A stretch of DNA of 64,000 nt from Nigerium sp. (GTDB lineage: Bacteria > Actinomycetota > Actinomycetes > Propionibacteriales > Propionibacteriaceae): contig JADJTH010000001.1 of assembly GCA_016711325.1 (NCBI GenBank), positions 574,232 through 638,231 of the forward strand, read 5' to 3'. Below are positions 10,076-19,675 of the stretch, piece after piece (within the stretch, counting starts at the first letter, position 1; the number at the start of each line of letters is the position of its first letter). The notes under the pieces were generated by a model, which was given only the letters and a program-made list of their open reading frames with translations, ran no database searches and was not told the origin of the DNA. The translations under genes were made by a program, and so were the position numbers.

Positions 10076-11335
10076 TCAGCGGCCCGTGCCGGCGTACACG
10101 ACGGCCTGGCCGTCGGCGTCCAGGCCGAACGCGGTGTGCACCGCGCGGACGGCCTTGTCGACGTCGGCATGGTCGACCAGCACCGAGATGCGGATCTCGG
10201 AGGTGGAGATCATCTCGATGTTGATGCCGGCCTCCGCGATCGCGCGGAAGACGGTCGCCGACACGCCGGGGTGTGAACGCATCCCCACGCCGATCACCGA
10301 CACCTTGCCGATCTCGTCGTTGTAGACGACATCGCGGAAGCCGATCGGCTCCTGAGCCGAGCGCAGCGCGGCCATCGCCTTCGCACCGTCCGCCTGCGGC
10401 AGCGTGAACGAGATGGCGGTCGTGCCGCCGCCCACCGACACGTTCTGCACGATCATGTCGATGTTGATGCCGGCGTTCGCCACCGTGGTGAACACGTCGG
10501 CGGCCGCACCGACCCGGTCGGGCACCCCGATGACGGTGATCTTCGCCTCGGACCGATCATGTGCGATGCCGGTGATGATGGGGTTCTCCACGGGATCCTC
10601 CTCGTCGATGTGCTTGACCCAGGTGCCGGGTTTGTTCGAGAACGACGACCGGACGTGCACGGGGACGTTCTCGCGTCGCGCGTACTCCACGCAGCGCAGG
10701 TGCAGGATCTTGGCACCGTTCGCGGCCATCTCGAGCATCTCTTCGTAGCTGATCTCGGGAAGCCGCTGTGCCCCCGGAACGATGCGCGGATCGGCACTGA
10801 AGACGCCGTCCACGTCGGAATAGATCTCGCAGAAGCCGGCGCCCAGAGCCGCGGCGAGCGCGACCGCGGTGGTGTCGGACGCCCCACGACCCAGCGTCGT
10901 CACGTCCTTGGTGGTCTGCGACACGCCCTGGAAACCGGCCACGATGACGACGTCGCCCTCATCGAGGGCCGATTCGATGCGGCCGGGCGTGATGTCGATG
11001 ATGCGCGCGTCTCCGTGCTTCTCGGTGGTGATGACACCGGCCTGCGAGCCCGTAAAGGACCGTGCGGTGTGGCCGAGGTCGTTGATGGCCATGGCCAGCA
11101 GCGCCGCGCTCATCCGCTCACCGGCGGTCAGCAGCATGTCGAGTTCACGGGCGCGCGGCTTGGGGCTCACCTCGGCGGCCAGGTCGAGCAGGTCGTCGGT
11201 GGTGTCGCCCATCGCCGAGACGATGACCACCACGTCGTTGCCCTGCTCCTTGGTGTCGACGATGCGCTGGGCCACCCGCTTGATGCTGGCGGCGTCCGCG
11301 ACCGACGACCCGCCGAATTTCTGAACCACGCGCAC
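10076..11335 (-). CDS. lysC: Aspartate kinase
   Basis: A 419-residue enzyme catalysing the first step of the aspartate pathway (lysine, threonine, methionine). It begins VRVVQKFGGSSVAD, the kinase signature, and has GRGASDTTAVALAAALGA near 155 and two C-terminal ACT domains (about 270-410) for feedback control by lysine/threonine. GTG at 11335 follows AGGGGAGTCGTCC and gives the usual actinobacterial length; the upstream extension to 11410 is not family-like. A decarboxylase gene follows, not the usual asd gene. Confidence 0.95.
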   Translation of the reverse strand: MRVVQKFGGSSVADAASIKRVAQRIVDTKEQGNDVVVIVSAMGDTTDDLLDLAAEVSPKPRARELDMLLTAGERMSAALLAMAINDLGHTARSFTGSQAGVITTEKHGDARIIDITPGRIESALDEGDVVIVAGFQGVSQTTKDVTTLGRGASDTTAVALAAALGAGFCEIYSDVDGVFSADPRIVPGAQRLPEISYEEMLEMAANGAKILHLRCVEYARRENVPVHVRSSFSNKPGTWVKHIDEEDPVENPIITGIAHDRSEAKITVIGVPDRVGAAADVFTTVANAGINIDMIVQNVSVGGGTTAISFTLPQADGAKAMAALRSAQEPIGFRDVVYNDEIGKVSVIGVGMRSHPGVSATVFRAIAEAGINIEMISTSEIRISVLVDHADVDKAVRAVHTAFGLDADGQAVVYAGTGR

Positions 11336-11463
11336 GGACGACTCCCCTCGCTGACAAACCTCGCCAACTTTGCCACGTTCGAGCCGCCTCCGGGATCCCA
11401 TCTCGCGCAACGCGCCGGCATTCGCGTCCCGCGGTGCACAATGGTGCGCGGACAGGAGGACCC

Positions 11464-11931
11464 ATGACCCACGATCCCTCCCCTCAGCAGCGTCTCTCCG
11501 ATGCCGAGCGAGACGAGGCGGCGTCCATGCTGCGCGACCACTTCGAGGCCGGACGTCTCGACGCGTCCGAGTTCGACGAACGCCTGAGCGGGGCGTTGTC
11601 GGCCCGGTTCGCCGGCGACTTCATCCCGTTGTTCGCCGATCTGCCCGATCCGCGCCCGAACCCGCACGCCGTCCAGCCATGGGCGTCACCGCTCGTTCCC
11701 GTTGCCGGCAGTTCGCTTTCCCTGCCCACCGACGCCGGGGGACGCGGAGTCGCCCGCCCGCAGCCGACCTGGCTACCGCTGGCACGGAAGCTGCTGTGGC
11801 CGGGCGCCATCGCCCTGGCGTTGATCACGGGCAACTGGTGGCAGTTCATCGCCTTGGCGATCGTGCTCAGCATCGTGCTCGGCCACCTCACCCAGCAGCG
11901 GCGACAGCCGCCGCCCTACCTGGACAAGTGA
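11464..11931 (+). CDS. DUF1707 membrane protein
   Basis: A 155-residue protein starting at ATG 11464 after AGGAGGACCC. The first 55 residues form the DUF1707 (SHOCT-like) module: LSDAERDEAASMLRDHFEAG.L..SEFDERL. A Pro-rich linker follows, then two hydrophobic segments (about 112-145, ALALITGNWWQFIALAIVLS). The function of the family is not known; such proteins are small membrane proteins widespread in actinobacteria. It is transcribed divergently from the aspartate kinase gene. Confidence 0.75.
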   Translation: MTHDPSPQQRLSDAERDEAASMLRDHFEAGRLDASEFDERLSGALSARFAGDFIPLFADLPDPRPNPHAVQPWASPLVPVAGSSLSLPTDAGGRGVARPQPTWLPLARKLLWPGAIALALITGNWWQFIALAIVLSIVLGHLTQQRRQPPPYLDK

Positions 11932-12080
11932 CCGGGGCGCCTCGACGCCGCCGGGCGCACGGCCGCGTCGCCCCTGGGGAATACGGCGCACGATCCCCTG
12001 ACGATCGTCGTGCCCAGGGGTGGGGTGCGACAGGGCACTAGAATGGGGACCCCTTCCCTGTGAGCCCGCGAGGTCGAACC

Positions 12081-14117
12081 ATGCCGCCTGAATCCGCACC
12101 ACGCGCGCCGCGCGACGGGTTCCGTCCGGACATTCATGGCCTGCGCGGGCTGGCGATCCTGCTCGTGATCTCCTACCACCTGTGGACGGCCGGCCGGGTG
12201 TCGGGCGGCGTCGACGTCTTCTTGTTCATCTCGGCGTTCCTGATGACGGCGAGTTTCGTCCGCAAGGGAACCTCGTTCCGGCTGGTCGCCTTCCTCGTGC
12301 AGCGCTTCCGCCGGCTCGTGCCGCTCGCCGCGCTGGTCCTGGCAACGACCCTCGCGGTGGGCTGGCTCGTGCTGCCGCCCACCCGCTACGAAGGGCTGCT
12401 CACGCACGCGTGGGCGTCCCTGCTGTACCGGGAGAACTGGCAGCTCGTCGCCGACGCGGCCAACTACATGGCCCCCGATCCACAGCGGCTCAACCCGTTC
12501 CAGCATTTTTGGAGCCTGTCCTTGCAGGGGCAGTTCTTCGTGCTTCTTCCGCTGCTGTTCGTGGGCGCGGCGGCGCTCGAACGCCGGTCCGGCCTCTCGA
12601 TCCGGCGAAGCCTGGCCGTGGTGCTGGGGCTGGCCACCGTCGTATCGTTCGCGTGGGCGTCCCACCTCGTGCACGCGAGCCCGACCGCGGCCTACTTCGA
12701 CACCGGGGCCCGCGCGTGGGAGTTCACCGCCGCGGCGCTGGTCGCGCTGCTGCCGCCGCTCGCGCTGCCGCCGTGGGCGTCGCGGCTGCTGTCGTGGTCG
12801 GGGGTGACGCTGCTGCTCGCCAGCGGCCTGATCTGGGGACGCGGCGCGTTCCCCGCCTCCGCGGCGATCCCGCCGCTGGCGGCAGCCGCGATGGTCATGA
12901 TCGCCGGCAACCGGCCCGACGACCGCTGGCACGCGTCGTGGTGGCTGGCGCGGGGCCCGCTCGTCTTCGTCGCCAACCGGGCCTACGCGCTCTACCTGTG
13001 GCACTGGCCCGTCTACGTCTTCGCCCTGGTGGTGACCTCCAACAGCAACCCGCATACGGGCTGGGGCACATCCGTGGCGGTCCTGACGGTCTCCTTCGCG
13101 CTGGCGGACGCCTCCACGCGGCTCGTCGAGCGGCGCTTTCACGGCCTGCCGCAACTGACCCGGCTTCGGTACGCGGGCACCGCCATCGCCGTCTCGGCGC
13201 TGATCGCCGCATCGACTCTCGTCGGGGTGAGCTCGCTGATCGAACGTGACGAGCGTGCCGTCGCCGACCTGCCCGCCGACCAGCGCCCGGGCGCCCGGGC
13301 GCTCACCGAGGGCGACACGCCCACACCGGGGAGGGGGACGCCCACTCCCGTGCGCGGGATCGCCCCCGGCGACACCTCGGTGACCCGCGACTGGCCCGTC
13401 CTGTTCCCCGACTGCGACCCGAGCGATCCGGCGATGCCGCCCGCGCCCGAACTCGGCTGGTGCCGGGTCTACCAGAAGGAGCTGGCGCCGCCGGTGAAGA
13501 CGATCGCCATCGTCGGCGACTCCCACGCCTACCAATGGCTCACCGCGCTGGTGCCGCTGGCGGACGCCCGCGACTGGCGGATCATCGTCTACGTCAGGCC
13601 GGCGTGCCGGGTCGGCTCGCCGAGCGAGGTCCCGGGATGCCCCGAATACACCGAGGAGGCGATCGCCTGGCTGCTGAACACCCGTCCGGACTACGTGGTG
13701 AGCACCGGCTCCTCCACCCGCGCGACCGAGCCCGAGCACGACGACTGGGGCTGGGCCGCCGCCATCGCCCCGGTCGCCCGCGCGGGGATCCCCATCGTCA
13801 ACCTCCGCGACAACCCGCGCTGGGAGATGGACATGCCCGAATGCGTCCAGCGCTACGGCGTCGACGACCCGCGCTGCTGGGCGCGCCGCTCCGACAAGCT
13901 CGCCGAGCGCTGGCCGGTCGGTGGCCTCGCCGACCTGCCGAACCAGCACTTCCTCGACTTCAGCGACTGGATCTGCCCACCCGGCAAGGTGTCGATCTGC
14001 CCGGCGGTGATCGGCAACACCTACGTCTACATGGACAGCAACCACCTGACCCGCACCTACCTCGAGACCCTCATCGATGTGTTCGCCGAAGCGTGGGCGC
14101 GCGAGGTGGACGCATGA
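12081..14117 (+). CDS. Membrane O-acyltransferase with C-terminal SGNH domain (OafA/YrhL type)
   Basis: A 678-residue two-part protein. The N-terminal 330 residues form an acyltransferase-3 membrane domain (RPDIHGLRGLAILLVISYH with the catalytic His, and later LYLWHWPVYVF). About residue 460 onward is a periplasmic SGNH hydrolase-like domain with IAIVGDSHAYQW (Ser block) and a closing DSNHLT (Asp-His). Such proteins acetylate or acylate extracellular glycans or cell-wall polymers. ATG 12081 has GAGG seven bases upstream; GTG 12060 is a possible longer start. The gene overlaps the next by ATGA. Confidence 0.87.
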   Translation: MPPESAPRAPRDGFRPDIHGLRGLAILLVISYHLWTAGRVSGGVDVFLFISAFLMTASFVRKGTSFRLVAFLVQRFRRLVPLAALVLATTLAVGWLVLPPTRYEGLLTHAWASLLYRENWQLVADAANYMAPDPQRLNPFQHFWSLSLQGQFFVLLPLLFVGAAALERRSGLSIRRSLAVVLGLATVVSFAWASHLVHASPTAAYFDTGARAWEFTAAALVALLPPLALPPWASRLLSWSGVTLLLASGLIWGRGAFPASAAIPPLAAAAMVMIAGNRPDDRWHASWWLARGPLVFVANRAYALYLWHWPVYVFALVVTSNSNPHTGWGTSVAVLTVSFALADASTRLVERRFHGLPQLTRLRYAGTAIAVSALIAASTLVGVSSLIERDERAVADLPADQRPGARALTEGDTPTPGRGTPTPVRGIAPGDTSVTRDWPVLFPDCDPSDPAMPPAPELGWCRVYQKELAPPVKTIAIVGDSHAYQWLTALVPLADARDWRIIVYVRPACRVGSPSEVPGCPEYTEEAIAWLLNTRPDYVVSTGSSTRATEPEHDDWGWAAAIAPVARAGIPIVNLRDNPRWEMDMPECVQRYGVDDPRCWARRSDKLAERWPVGGLADLPNQHFLDFSDWICPPGKVSICPAVIGNTYVYMDSNHLTRTYLETLIDVFAEAWAREVDA

Positions 14118-15049
14118 CCCGCCACCGGCGGGCCGCGCGGGCACTCGGGGCGCTGATCGCCGGCATCGTCGCGTTGTCCGGCTGCTCGACCGGGCCGCCC
14201 CGCGCGTCCATCGAGGGCCGCCGCGGCCACACGATCATCCTCCAGGGGCACGCGTTGGCTTACTGCGCCGACGCCGGCCTGGAGCGGTGGACGGCGTCCG
14301 TGACCCGCGTCATCGTCGCGGTGCACGGGATCGACCGCAACGCCTGCGGCATGCTGACGGCGGTCACCAGCGCGCTCGGCATCACGGCGGGCGAGGGCGA
14401 CACCGCGGTCATCGCCCCGCTGTTCGCCACGTCCGCCGACGCGACGCCCGGCGGACACGCCTGGGATCCACGCGGCTGGCCGGCGGGCGAGCCGGCCGAC
14501 ACCGGCGTGTCCTCCTACGCCGTCATGGACGCCCTCGTCGAGGCGCTCGGTCCTCGGGAGATCACACTCGTCGGCTTCTCGGCCGGCGGGCAGCTCGTCA
14601 ACCGCTACGCCAGCGCCTCACCCCACACCCTTCACCGCTACGTGGTCGTCAACCCGTCCAGCTACCTGTGGTTCACCCCGGATCGGCCGATCGGCGTGGG
14701 GCCGTGCCCGGGCGTCAACGCGTGGCGCTACGGCCTCGACGAACGGCAGGGCTACCCGGCCCAGTCGGACGCGGCGACGCTGCGAGCCCGCTACGGCGCG
14801 CGCACCGTGCACTACCTGATCGGGGCGGCCGACGACGACCCGCGCTCGGCGTCCATGGATCGCTCCTGCGCCGCCATGGCCCAGGGCGCCAACCGCGAGG
14901 CGCGCGCCCTCCACTACCACCGGCACCTGATCGAGGTCTTCGGCCCGTCGATCGAGGCGCAGCAGCCGCTCCACGTCGTGTCCGGCATCGGTCACAATGT
15001 TGCGGCGATGCTGGCCAGCCCCGAAGGCCGCGAGGCGCTCCGAGGCTGA
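14114..15049 (+). CDS. Lipoprotein with alpha/beta-hydrolase fold
   Basis: A 311-residue protein. MTRHRRAARALGALIAG..LSGCS is a lipoprotein signal with lipobox LSGC. The body has the hydrolase features RVIVAVHGIDRNACG (oxyanion region), the nucleophile elbow LVGFSAGGQ with Ser in G-x-S-x-G, and a C-terminal histidine in VVSGIGHNVAAML. It overlaps the acyltransferase/SGNH gene by four bases and is probably an exported partner acting on the same envelope substrate. The substrate is not known. Confidence 0.75.
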   Translation: MTRHRRAARALGALIAGIVALSGCSTGPPRASIEGRRGHTIILQGHALAYCADAGLERWTASVTRVIVAVHGIDRNACGMLTAVTSALGITAGEGDTAVIAPLFATSADATPGGHAWDPRGWPAGEPADTGVSSYAVMDALVEALGPREITLVGFSAGGQLVNRYASASPHTLHRYVVVNPSSYLWFTPDRPIGVGPCPGVNAWRYGLDERQGYPAQSDAATLRARYGARTVHYLIGAADDDPRSASMDRSCAAMAQGANREARALHYHRHLIEVFGPSIEAQQPLHVVSGIGHNVAAMLASPEGREALRG

Positions 15050-15067
15050 CCGCGACGGTCGACCGAC

Positions 15068-18000
15068 TCAGGCCCTGACCAGCGAGAACCGCAGCCCGAG
15101 GTCGTCGTCCACGACGACCTCGGCGTCCGGCTCCCCCTCCACGACGGTGCTGGCGAGCACCTCACCGGCCAGCAACCCGGACGCCTCGCGGAGCGCCTCG
15201 GCCACCTGACCGGACGCCGCCCAGGTGAGCGCGATCCGATCGGAGACCTCGAGCCCCGAGGCCTTGCGCTGCTCCTGAACGAGACGCACGACATCGCGGA
15301 CGAGGCCCGCGCGGACGAGTTCGGGGGTCAGCTCGAGGTCGAGCGCGACCGTCTCACCCTGCTCGTTGACGACCGACCAGCCCTCGCGCGGGCGCTCGGT
15401 GATGATCACCTCGTCCGCGGTCACCACTGTGCCTCCGGCGAACGCGACGGACGCCTCGCCGGTGGCGGCGAGCGTCGCGGCGAGGGCGGCGGCGTCCGCG
15501 GAGGCGACGGCGGCGGCCACCTTCGGAGTGTCCCTGCCGAACCGCTTGCCCAGTGCCCGGAAGTTGCCCTTGGCGGAGTAGTCGACCAGGTCACCCGCGG
15601 ACGCGAACGACTCGACCGCGCCGACGTTGAGCTCGGACGCGATCTCGGCGATCAGCTCGGCGTCCAGCTTCGCGAACGACGCGCTCGGCACCAGCACGCG
15701 CCTGAGCGGCTGCCGGGTCTTGACCGCGGCCTCCGAGCGGGCGCTGCGACCGAGTTCGACCAGGCGCCGGGTGAGCGTCATCGACGCGATCAGGGCGGCG
15801 TCCACGTGCGCCTCGTCGACGGCCGGCCACGGGGCCACATGCACCGAAGCGGGTGCGCCGGGCACCGCGGCGACCACGAGATCCTGCCACACGCGCTCGG
15901 TGAGGAACGGCGCCATCGGCGCCATGAGGCGGGTGACCACCTCGATGGTCTCGTGCAGCGTCCACAGCGCAGCGGGCTGCCCCTCCCAGAAACGCCGGCG
16001 CGAGCGGCGCACGTACCAGTTGGACAGGTGGTCGACGAAGTCGGCCAGCAGCGCGCCCGCCCGCTGGGTGTCGAAGCCCTCCAGCGCCTCGGTGACGTCG
16101 GCGACCAGCGCGTTGCGCTGCGCGACCAGCCAGCGGTCCATCACCGGACGTCCGGCCACGTCCGGGGCGGCGCCGGTGGGCGTCCAACCGTTCGTGCGGG
16201 CGTACAGCGACTGGAAGCTCACCGAGTTCCAGAACGTCAGCAGCACCTTGCGGACGGTCTCGTTGATCGTCGTATGCCCGACGCGCCGCGACGCCCACGG
16301 CGAGCCGCCCGCGACCATGAACCAGCGGACGGCGTCCGCGCCGTGGGTGTCCATCAGCGGGATGGGCGCCAGGATGTTGCCCAGGTGCTTCGACATCTTG
16401 CGGCCGTCCTCGGCGAGGATGTGGCCCAGGCATAGCACGTTACGGAAGTCGGACCGGTCGAACACCAGCGTGCTGACGGCCATCTGCGAGTAGAACCAGC
16501 CGCGGGTCTGGTCGATCGCCTCGCAGATGAAGTCGGCCGGGAAGGCGGCCTCGAACCGTTCGGTCGAGCCCTCGGCCCACGGGTAGCCCCACTGCGCGAA
16601 GGGCATCGCGCCGGAGTCGTACCAGGCGTCGATCACCTCGGGCACGCGGCGGTAGACGCCGGCCTCGCCCGGCTTGGTGAAGGTGACCTCGTCGATGAAC
16701 GGACGATGCGGGTCGAGTGCGGACAGGTCGCGTCCGGCCAACTCGCCCAGCTCGGCCAGCGAGCCGACGCACACCATCCTGGCGGGGTCGGCGTCGTTGC
16801 GCCAGATCGGCAGCGGGGTGCCCCAGTAGCGTTTGCGCGACAACGCCCAGTCGACGTTGTTCTCGAGCCAGTCGCCGTAGCGGCCGTGCTTGATGTGCGC
16901 CGGGAACCAGTTGGTGGCCTCGTTCTCGCGGAGCAGGGCGTCCTTGATGGCGGTGGTGCGGATGTACCAGCTCGGCTGCGCGTAGTAGAGCAGCGCGGTG
17001 TGGCAGCGCCAGCAGTGCGGGTAGCTGTGCTCGTAGTCGAGCAGCCGGAACAGCCGCCCGCGCGCGGCCAGGTCGGCGACGAGCGCCTTGTCGGCGGTCT
17101 TGAAGAACTGGCCGCCCACGAGCGGCACGGACGCCTCGAACGTGCCGTCCGGCTGGATCGGGTTGACCATCGGCAGCCCGTAGCCGCGGCAGGTGATCAT
17201 GTCGTCCTCGCCGAAGGCGGGCGCCTGGTGCACCAGGCCGGTGCCGTCCTCGGTGGTGACGTAGGTGGCCAGCACCACGTAGTGGGTGCCGCCGACGACG
17301 TCGGGGAACTCGATCAGGTCGAAGGGACGCTCGTAGCGCCAGCCCTCGAGGTCCTTGCCGAGGTAGCTCGGGCCGAGCTTCCAGCCCTCGCCGAGTACCT
17401 TCTCGGCGAGCGGCTCGGCCAGCACGAGGGTGTCGTCGCCGCGGTGGGCGACCACGTAGGTGACGTCGGGGTGGACGGCGACGGCCGTGTTCGAGACCAG
17501 CGTCCAGGGGGTGGTCGTCCACACCAGCAGGTCGGCCTTGCCGGCGAGCGGCCCGGAGGTCAGCGGGAACCGGACGTACACCGACGGGTCGGTGACGTCC
17601 TCGTAGCCCTGGGCCAGCTCGTGGTCGGACAGCGTGGTGCCGCAGCGCGGGCAGTAGGGGGCGACGCGGTAGTCCTCGACGAGCAGGCCCTTGGAGTGGA
17701 TCTGCTTCAGCGACCACCACACCGACTGCACGTACTCGGTCGCCATGGTCTCGTAGGCGTCGTCCAGGTTGACCCAGTAGCCCATGCGGGTGGTGAGCTC
17801 GGCCCACTGGTCGACGTGGCGGATCACCGACGCGCGGCAGCGTTCGTTGAACGCCTCGACGCCGTACGCCTCGATGTCGGCCTTGCCGGAGAAGCCGAGT
17901 TCCTTCTCGACGGCGAGTTCGACCGGCAGCCCGTGGCAGTCCCAGCCGGCCTTGCGGTCGACGCGGAAGCCCTGCATGGTCTTGAAGCGCGGGAAGACGT

Positions 18001-18217
18001 CCTTGAATGCGCGCGCCTCGATGTGGTGGGTGCCCGGCATGCCGTTGGCGGTGGGCGGGCCTTCGTAGAACGTCCAGCGCGGCCCGTCCTCGGTCTGCGC
18101 GAGCGAGGCGGCGAACGTGTCGTTCTCGCGCCAGAACTCGAGCACCTCGTGCTCCATCGCGGGCAGGTCCACCTGCGGCGCGACCGCGTTGTACCCGGGC
18201 TGGGTGGTCATCGGCAT
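15068..18217 (-). CDS. ileS: Isoleucyl-tRNA synthetase (eukaryotic/archaeal-like IleRS2 type)
   Basis: A 1049-residue class I synthetase that charges tRNA-Ile and edits valine. The HIGH region reads PPTANGMPGTHH and the KMSKS region DGRKMSKHLGNIL. This version of the HIGH element is that of IleRS2 enzymes, a group known for low mupirocin sensitivity. The editing domain (TTTPWTLVSNTAVAVHPD) and the C-terminal anticodon and extension domains are all present. ATG 18217 follows AGAGGGAAC, which is also the ribosome-binding site masked by the upstream T-box. Confidence 0.96.
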   Translation of the reverse strand: MPMTTQPGYNAVAPQVDLPAMEHEVLEFWRENDTFAASLAQTEDGPRWTFYEGPPTANGMPGTHHIEARAFKDVFPRFKTMQGFRVDRKAGWDCHGLPVELAVEKELGFSGKADIEAYGVEAFNERCRASVIRHVDQWAELTTRMGYWVNLDDAYETMATEYVQSVWWSLKQIHSKGLLVEDYRVAPYCPRCGTTLSDHELAQGYEDVTDPSVYVRFPLTSGPLAGKADLLVWTTTPWTLVSNTAVAVHPDVTYVVAHRGDDTLVLAEPLAEKVLGEGWKLGPSYLGKDLEGWRYERPFDLIEFPDVVGGTHYVVLATYVTTEDGTGLVHQAPAFGEDDMITCRGYGLPMVNPIQPDGTFEASVPLVGGQFFKTADKALVADLAARGRLFRLLDYEHSYPHCWRCHTALLYYAQPSWYIRTTAIKDALLRENEATNWFPAHIKHGRYGDWLENNVDWALSRKRYWGTPLPIWRNDADPARMVCVGSLAELGELAGRDLSALDPHRPFIDEVTFTKPGEAGVYRRVPEVIDAWYDSGAMPFAQWGYPWAEGSTERFEAAFPADFICEAIDQTRGWFYSQMAVSTLVFDRSDFRNVLCLGHILAEDGRKMSKHLGNILAPIPLMDTHGADAVRWFMVAGGSPWASRRVGHTTINETVRKVLLTFWNSVSFQSLYARTNGWTPTGAAPDVAGRPVMDRWLVAQRNALVADVTEALEGFDTQRAGALLADFVDHLSNWYVRRSRRRFWEGQPAALWTLHETIEVVTRLMAPMAPFLTERVWQDLVVAAVPGAPASVHVAPWPAVDEAHVDAALIASMTLTRRLVELGRSARSEAAVKTRQPLRRVLVPSASFAKLDAELIAEIASELNVGAVESFASAGDLVDYSAKGNFRALGKRFGRDTPKVAAAVASADAAALAATLAATGEASVAFAGGTVVTADEVIITERPREGWSVVNEQGETVALDLELTPELVRAGLVRDVVRLVQEQRKASGLEVSDRIALTWAASGQVAEALREASGLLAGEVLASTVVEGEPDAEVVVDDDLGLRFSLVRA

Positions 18218-18400
18218 GTTCCCTCTTCGTCGAATCGTCGGACGAAGGGACGAGGCGAGCGCCCCGCGGTACCACCCTTCTTGGACGCGCGCGGCGTCCC
18301 TCTCTTGCTCGCCGCTGCCGGTTCTAGTGAGGCGTCCGCCCGGACGCCCGTTCTTCCGGCGGCTCCGGGGTGATGGCCCCATCCGCGCCGTGCGACTCCC
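18218..18400 (-). promoter_or_regulatory. T-box riboswitch (translational, ultrashort stem I, Ile specifier) of ileS
   Basis: On the minus strand the leader contains the T-box core AGGGTGGTACCGCG (18261-18275 region), whose TGGT pairs with the tRNA NCCA end. Upstream, a short stem GGGG...CCCC (about 18363-18376) presents CCATCA with an ATC specifier for isoleucine. Downstream, TCCCTTCGTC can pair with GACGAAGAGGGA, which covers the ileS ribosome-binding site, so control is of translation, as known for actinobacterial ileS leaders. A TACACT box at 18403-18408 is a likely -10. Confidence 0.9.
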
Positions 18401-18446
18401 CTAGTGTAGGAACGTCGTCAACGGTGCGGAAATCGGAGGGGCTGAC

Positions 18447-18620
18447 GTGGACGGGTTGCTGGCGTTCTTGCTGGTCGTCGGGGTGCTCGCCGTCGTCGGG
18501 TCGCTCGTGCTGATGCGCCGGGTGCCCCGCGAGATCCGGCCCGTCGCGCTCGTGCCGTTGTTCGTCGTCCTGGTCGGCTTCGCCATCGGCTTCCTGGCGC
18601 TGGCCGGCGTCTTCGGCTGA
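18447..18620 (+). CDS. Small two-span membrane protein
   Basis: A 57-residue protein starting with GTG, preceded by GGAGGGGCTGAC. Two hydrophobic helices (about 3-22 and 33-55) flank a short basic loop MRRVPREIRP. Codon third positions are strongly G/C, as in the neighbours. It is divergent from the ileS T-box promoter and followed by a hairpin. I do not recognise a family. Confidence 0.65.
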   Translation: MDGLLAFLLVVGVLAVVGSLVLMRRVPREIRPVALVPLFVVLVGFAIGFLALAGVFG

Positions 18621-18628
18621 GCACGACG

Positions 18629-18658
18629 GCCTCCGGCGCCGCTGTCGGGGCCGGAGGC
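18629..18658. terminator. Hairpin between the small membrane protein and the MDR gene
   Basis: GCCTCCGGC (18629-18637) and GCCGGAGGC (18650-18658) form an exact 9-bp stem with a 12-base loop, between two convergent genes. It probably terminates both. Confidence 0.55.
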
Positions 18659-18659
18659 G

Positions 18660-19631
18660 TCAGACCCGCGGCGTCAGGACGACCTTGCCGAGCACTCCGC
18701 CACCCGCGAGATCGCCGATGGCGTCCGCGATGCCGTCGAACCCGACGGTGCGGTCGATCCGGGGCCGGACGCCGCTGCGTTCCAGCAGCGCGAGCAGGTC
18801 GGCGAGCTCGGCGCGGTTGCCCATCGTGGAGCCGATGATCCGCAGTTGCAGGAAGAAGACGCGGGTCAGGTCGGCCGGCGGGTTGGGACCGGAGGTCGCG
18901 CCGCACACGACGACCGTGCCGCCCGGGCGCAGCGACGTCAGCGAATGCGACCAGGTCGCCTCGCCCACCGTCTCGACGACGAGATCAACGCGTTCGGGTA
19001 GCCGCGATCCCGGCTCGAACACCTCGTCGGCGCCGAGTTCTCGGGCGAAGGCGCGCTTGGCGTCCGTGCGTGCGGTCGCCCACACGCGGTGACCGAGCGC
19101 CTTGGCGAGCTGGATCGCCGCCGACGCGACGCCGCCGGACGCCCCCTGCACCAGCACGGTGCCTGGACCGGTGAGGCCCGCATCGCGGGTGAGCATCCGG
19201 TACGCGGTCAAGTAGGCGGTGGGCAGGCAGGACGCCTCGGCGAACGACAACCAGGCCGGCTTGTCGACGAGGTTCGCCGCGGGCACGGCGACCCATTCGG
19301 CGAGCGTGCCCTGGTGCAGTTCGGACAACAGCGAGCGGTGAGGATCGAGGGTCTCCTCCCCCGCCCAGCCTTCCGACGGGATGACCGCGTGCACGATGAC
19401 CTCGCGCCCGTCCTCGGTGGTGCCCGCGGCGTCCGTGCCCAGGATCATCGGCATCCGGCTCGCCGGAAGCCCGACGCCGCGCAGCGACCACACGTCGTGA
19501 TGATTGACGGCGGCGGCCTCGACCCGCACCCGCACCCACCCGTCGGACGCGTCGGGCTCGGGCCGCTCGCCCACGCGCAGCGCGGCAAGCGGATCGCCGG
19601 GTTCGGCCCGGTCGACGTAGACGGCACGCAT
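18660..19631 (-). CDS. Zinc-independent MDR oxidoreductase (quinone-reductase/alcohol-dehydrogenase-like)
   Basis: A 323-residue medium-chain dehydrogenase/reductase. The GroES-like half has VNHHDVWSLRGVG and LGTDAAGT, and the NADP-binding half has VLVQGASGGVASAAIQLAKALG (about 145). The structural-zinc cysteine cluster is absent. It reduces or oxidises an unknown substrate with NADPH. ATG 19631 is chosen for spacing from AGGGTGG; GTG 19640 is possible. Confidence 0.82.
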   Translation of the reverse strand: MRAVYVDRAEPGDPLAALRVGERPEPDASDGWVRVRVEAAAVNHHDVWSLRGVGLPASRMPMILGTDAAGTTEDGREVIVHAVIPSEGWAGEETLDPHRSLLSELHQGTLAEWVAVPAANLVDKPAWLSFAEASCLPTAYLTAYRMLTRDAGLTGPGTVLVQGASGGVASAAIQLAKALGHRVWATARTDAKRAFARELGADEVFEPGSRLPERVDLVVETVGEATWSHSLTSLRPGGTVVVCGATSGPNPPADLTRVFFLQLRIIGSTMGNRAELADLLALLERSGVRPRIDRTVGFDGIADAIGDLAGGGVLGKVVLTPRV

Positions 19632-19675
19632 GGCGTCCACCCTAGTGCCCTGTCACGAGGCCGTCGGGCGCCGGC

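Noticed and set aside
8749..10224. A plus-strand frame of 491 codons opposite the decarboxylase
   Set aside because: Shadow; the minus-strand gene has the PLP lysine and other motifs.
11916..14144. A minus-strand frame of 742 codons opposite the acyltransferase gene
   Set aside because: Arg/Gly/His-rich shadow; the plus strand codes for a complete acyltransferase/SGNH protein.
16706..18373. A plus-strand frame of 555 codons opposite ileS
   Set aside because: Shadow of ileS; it would also run through the T-box leader.
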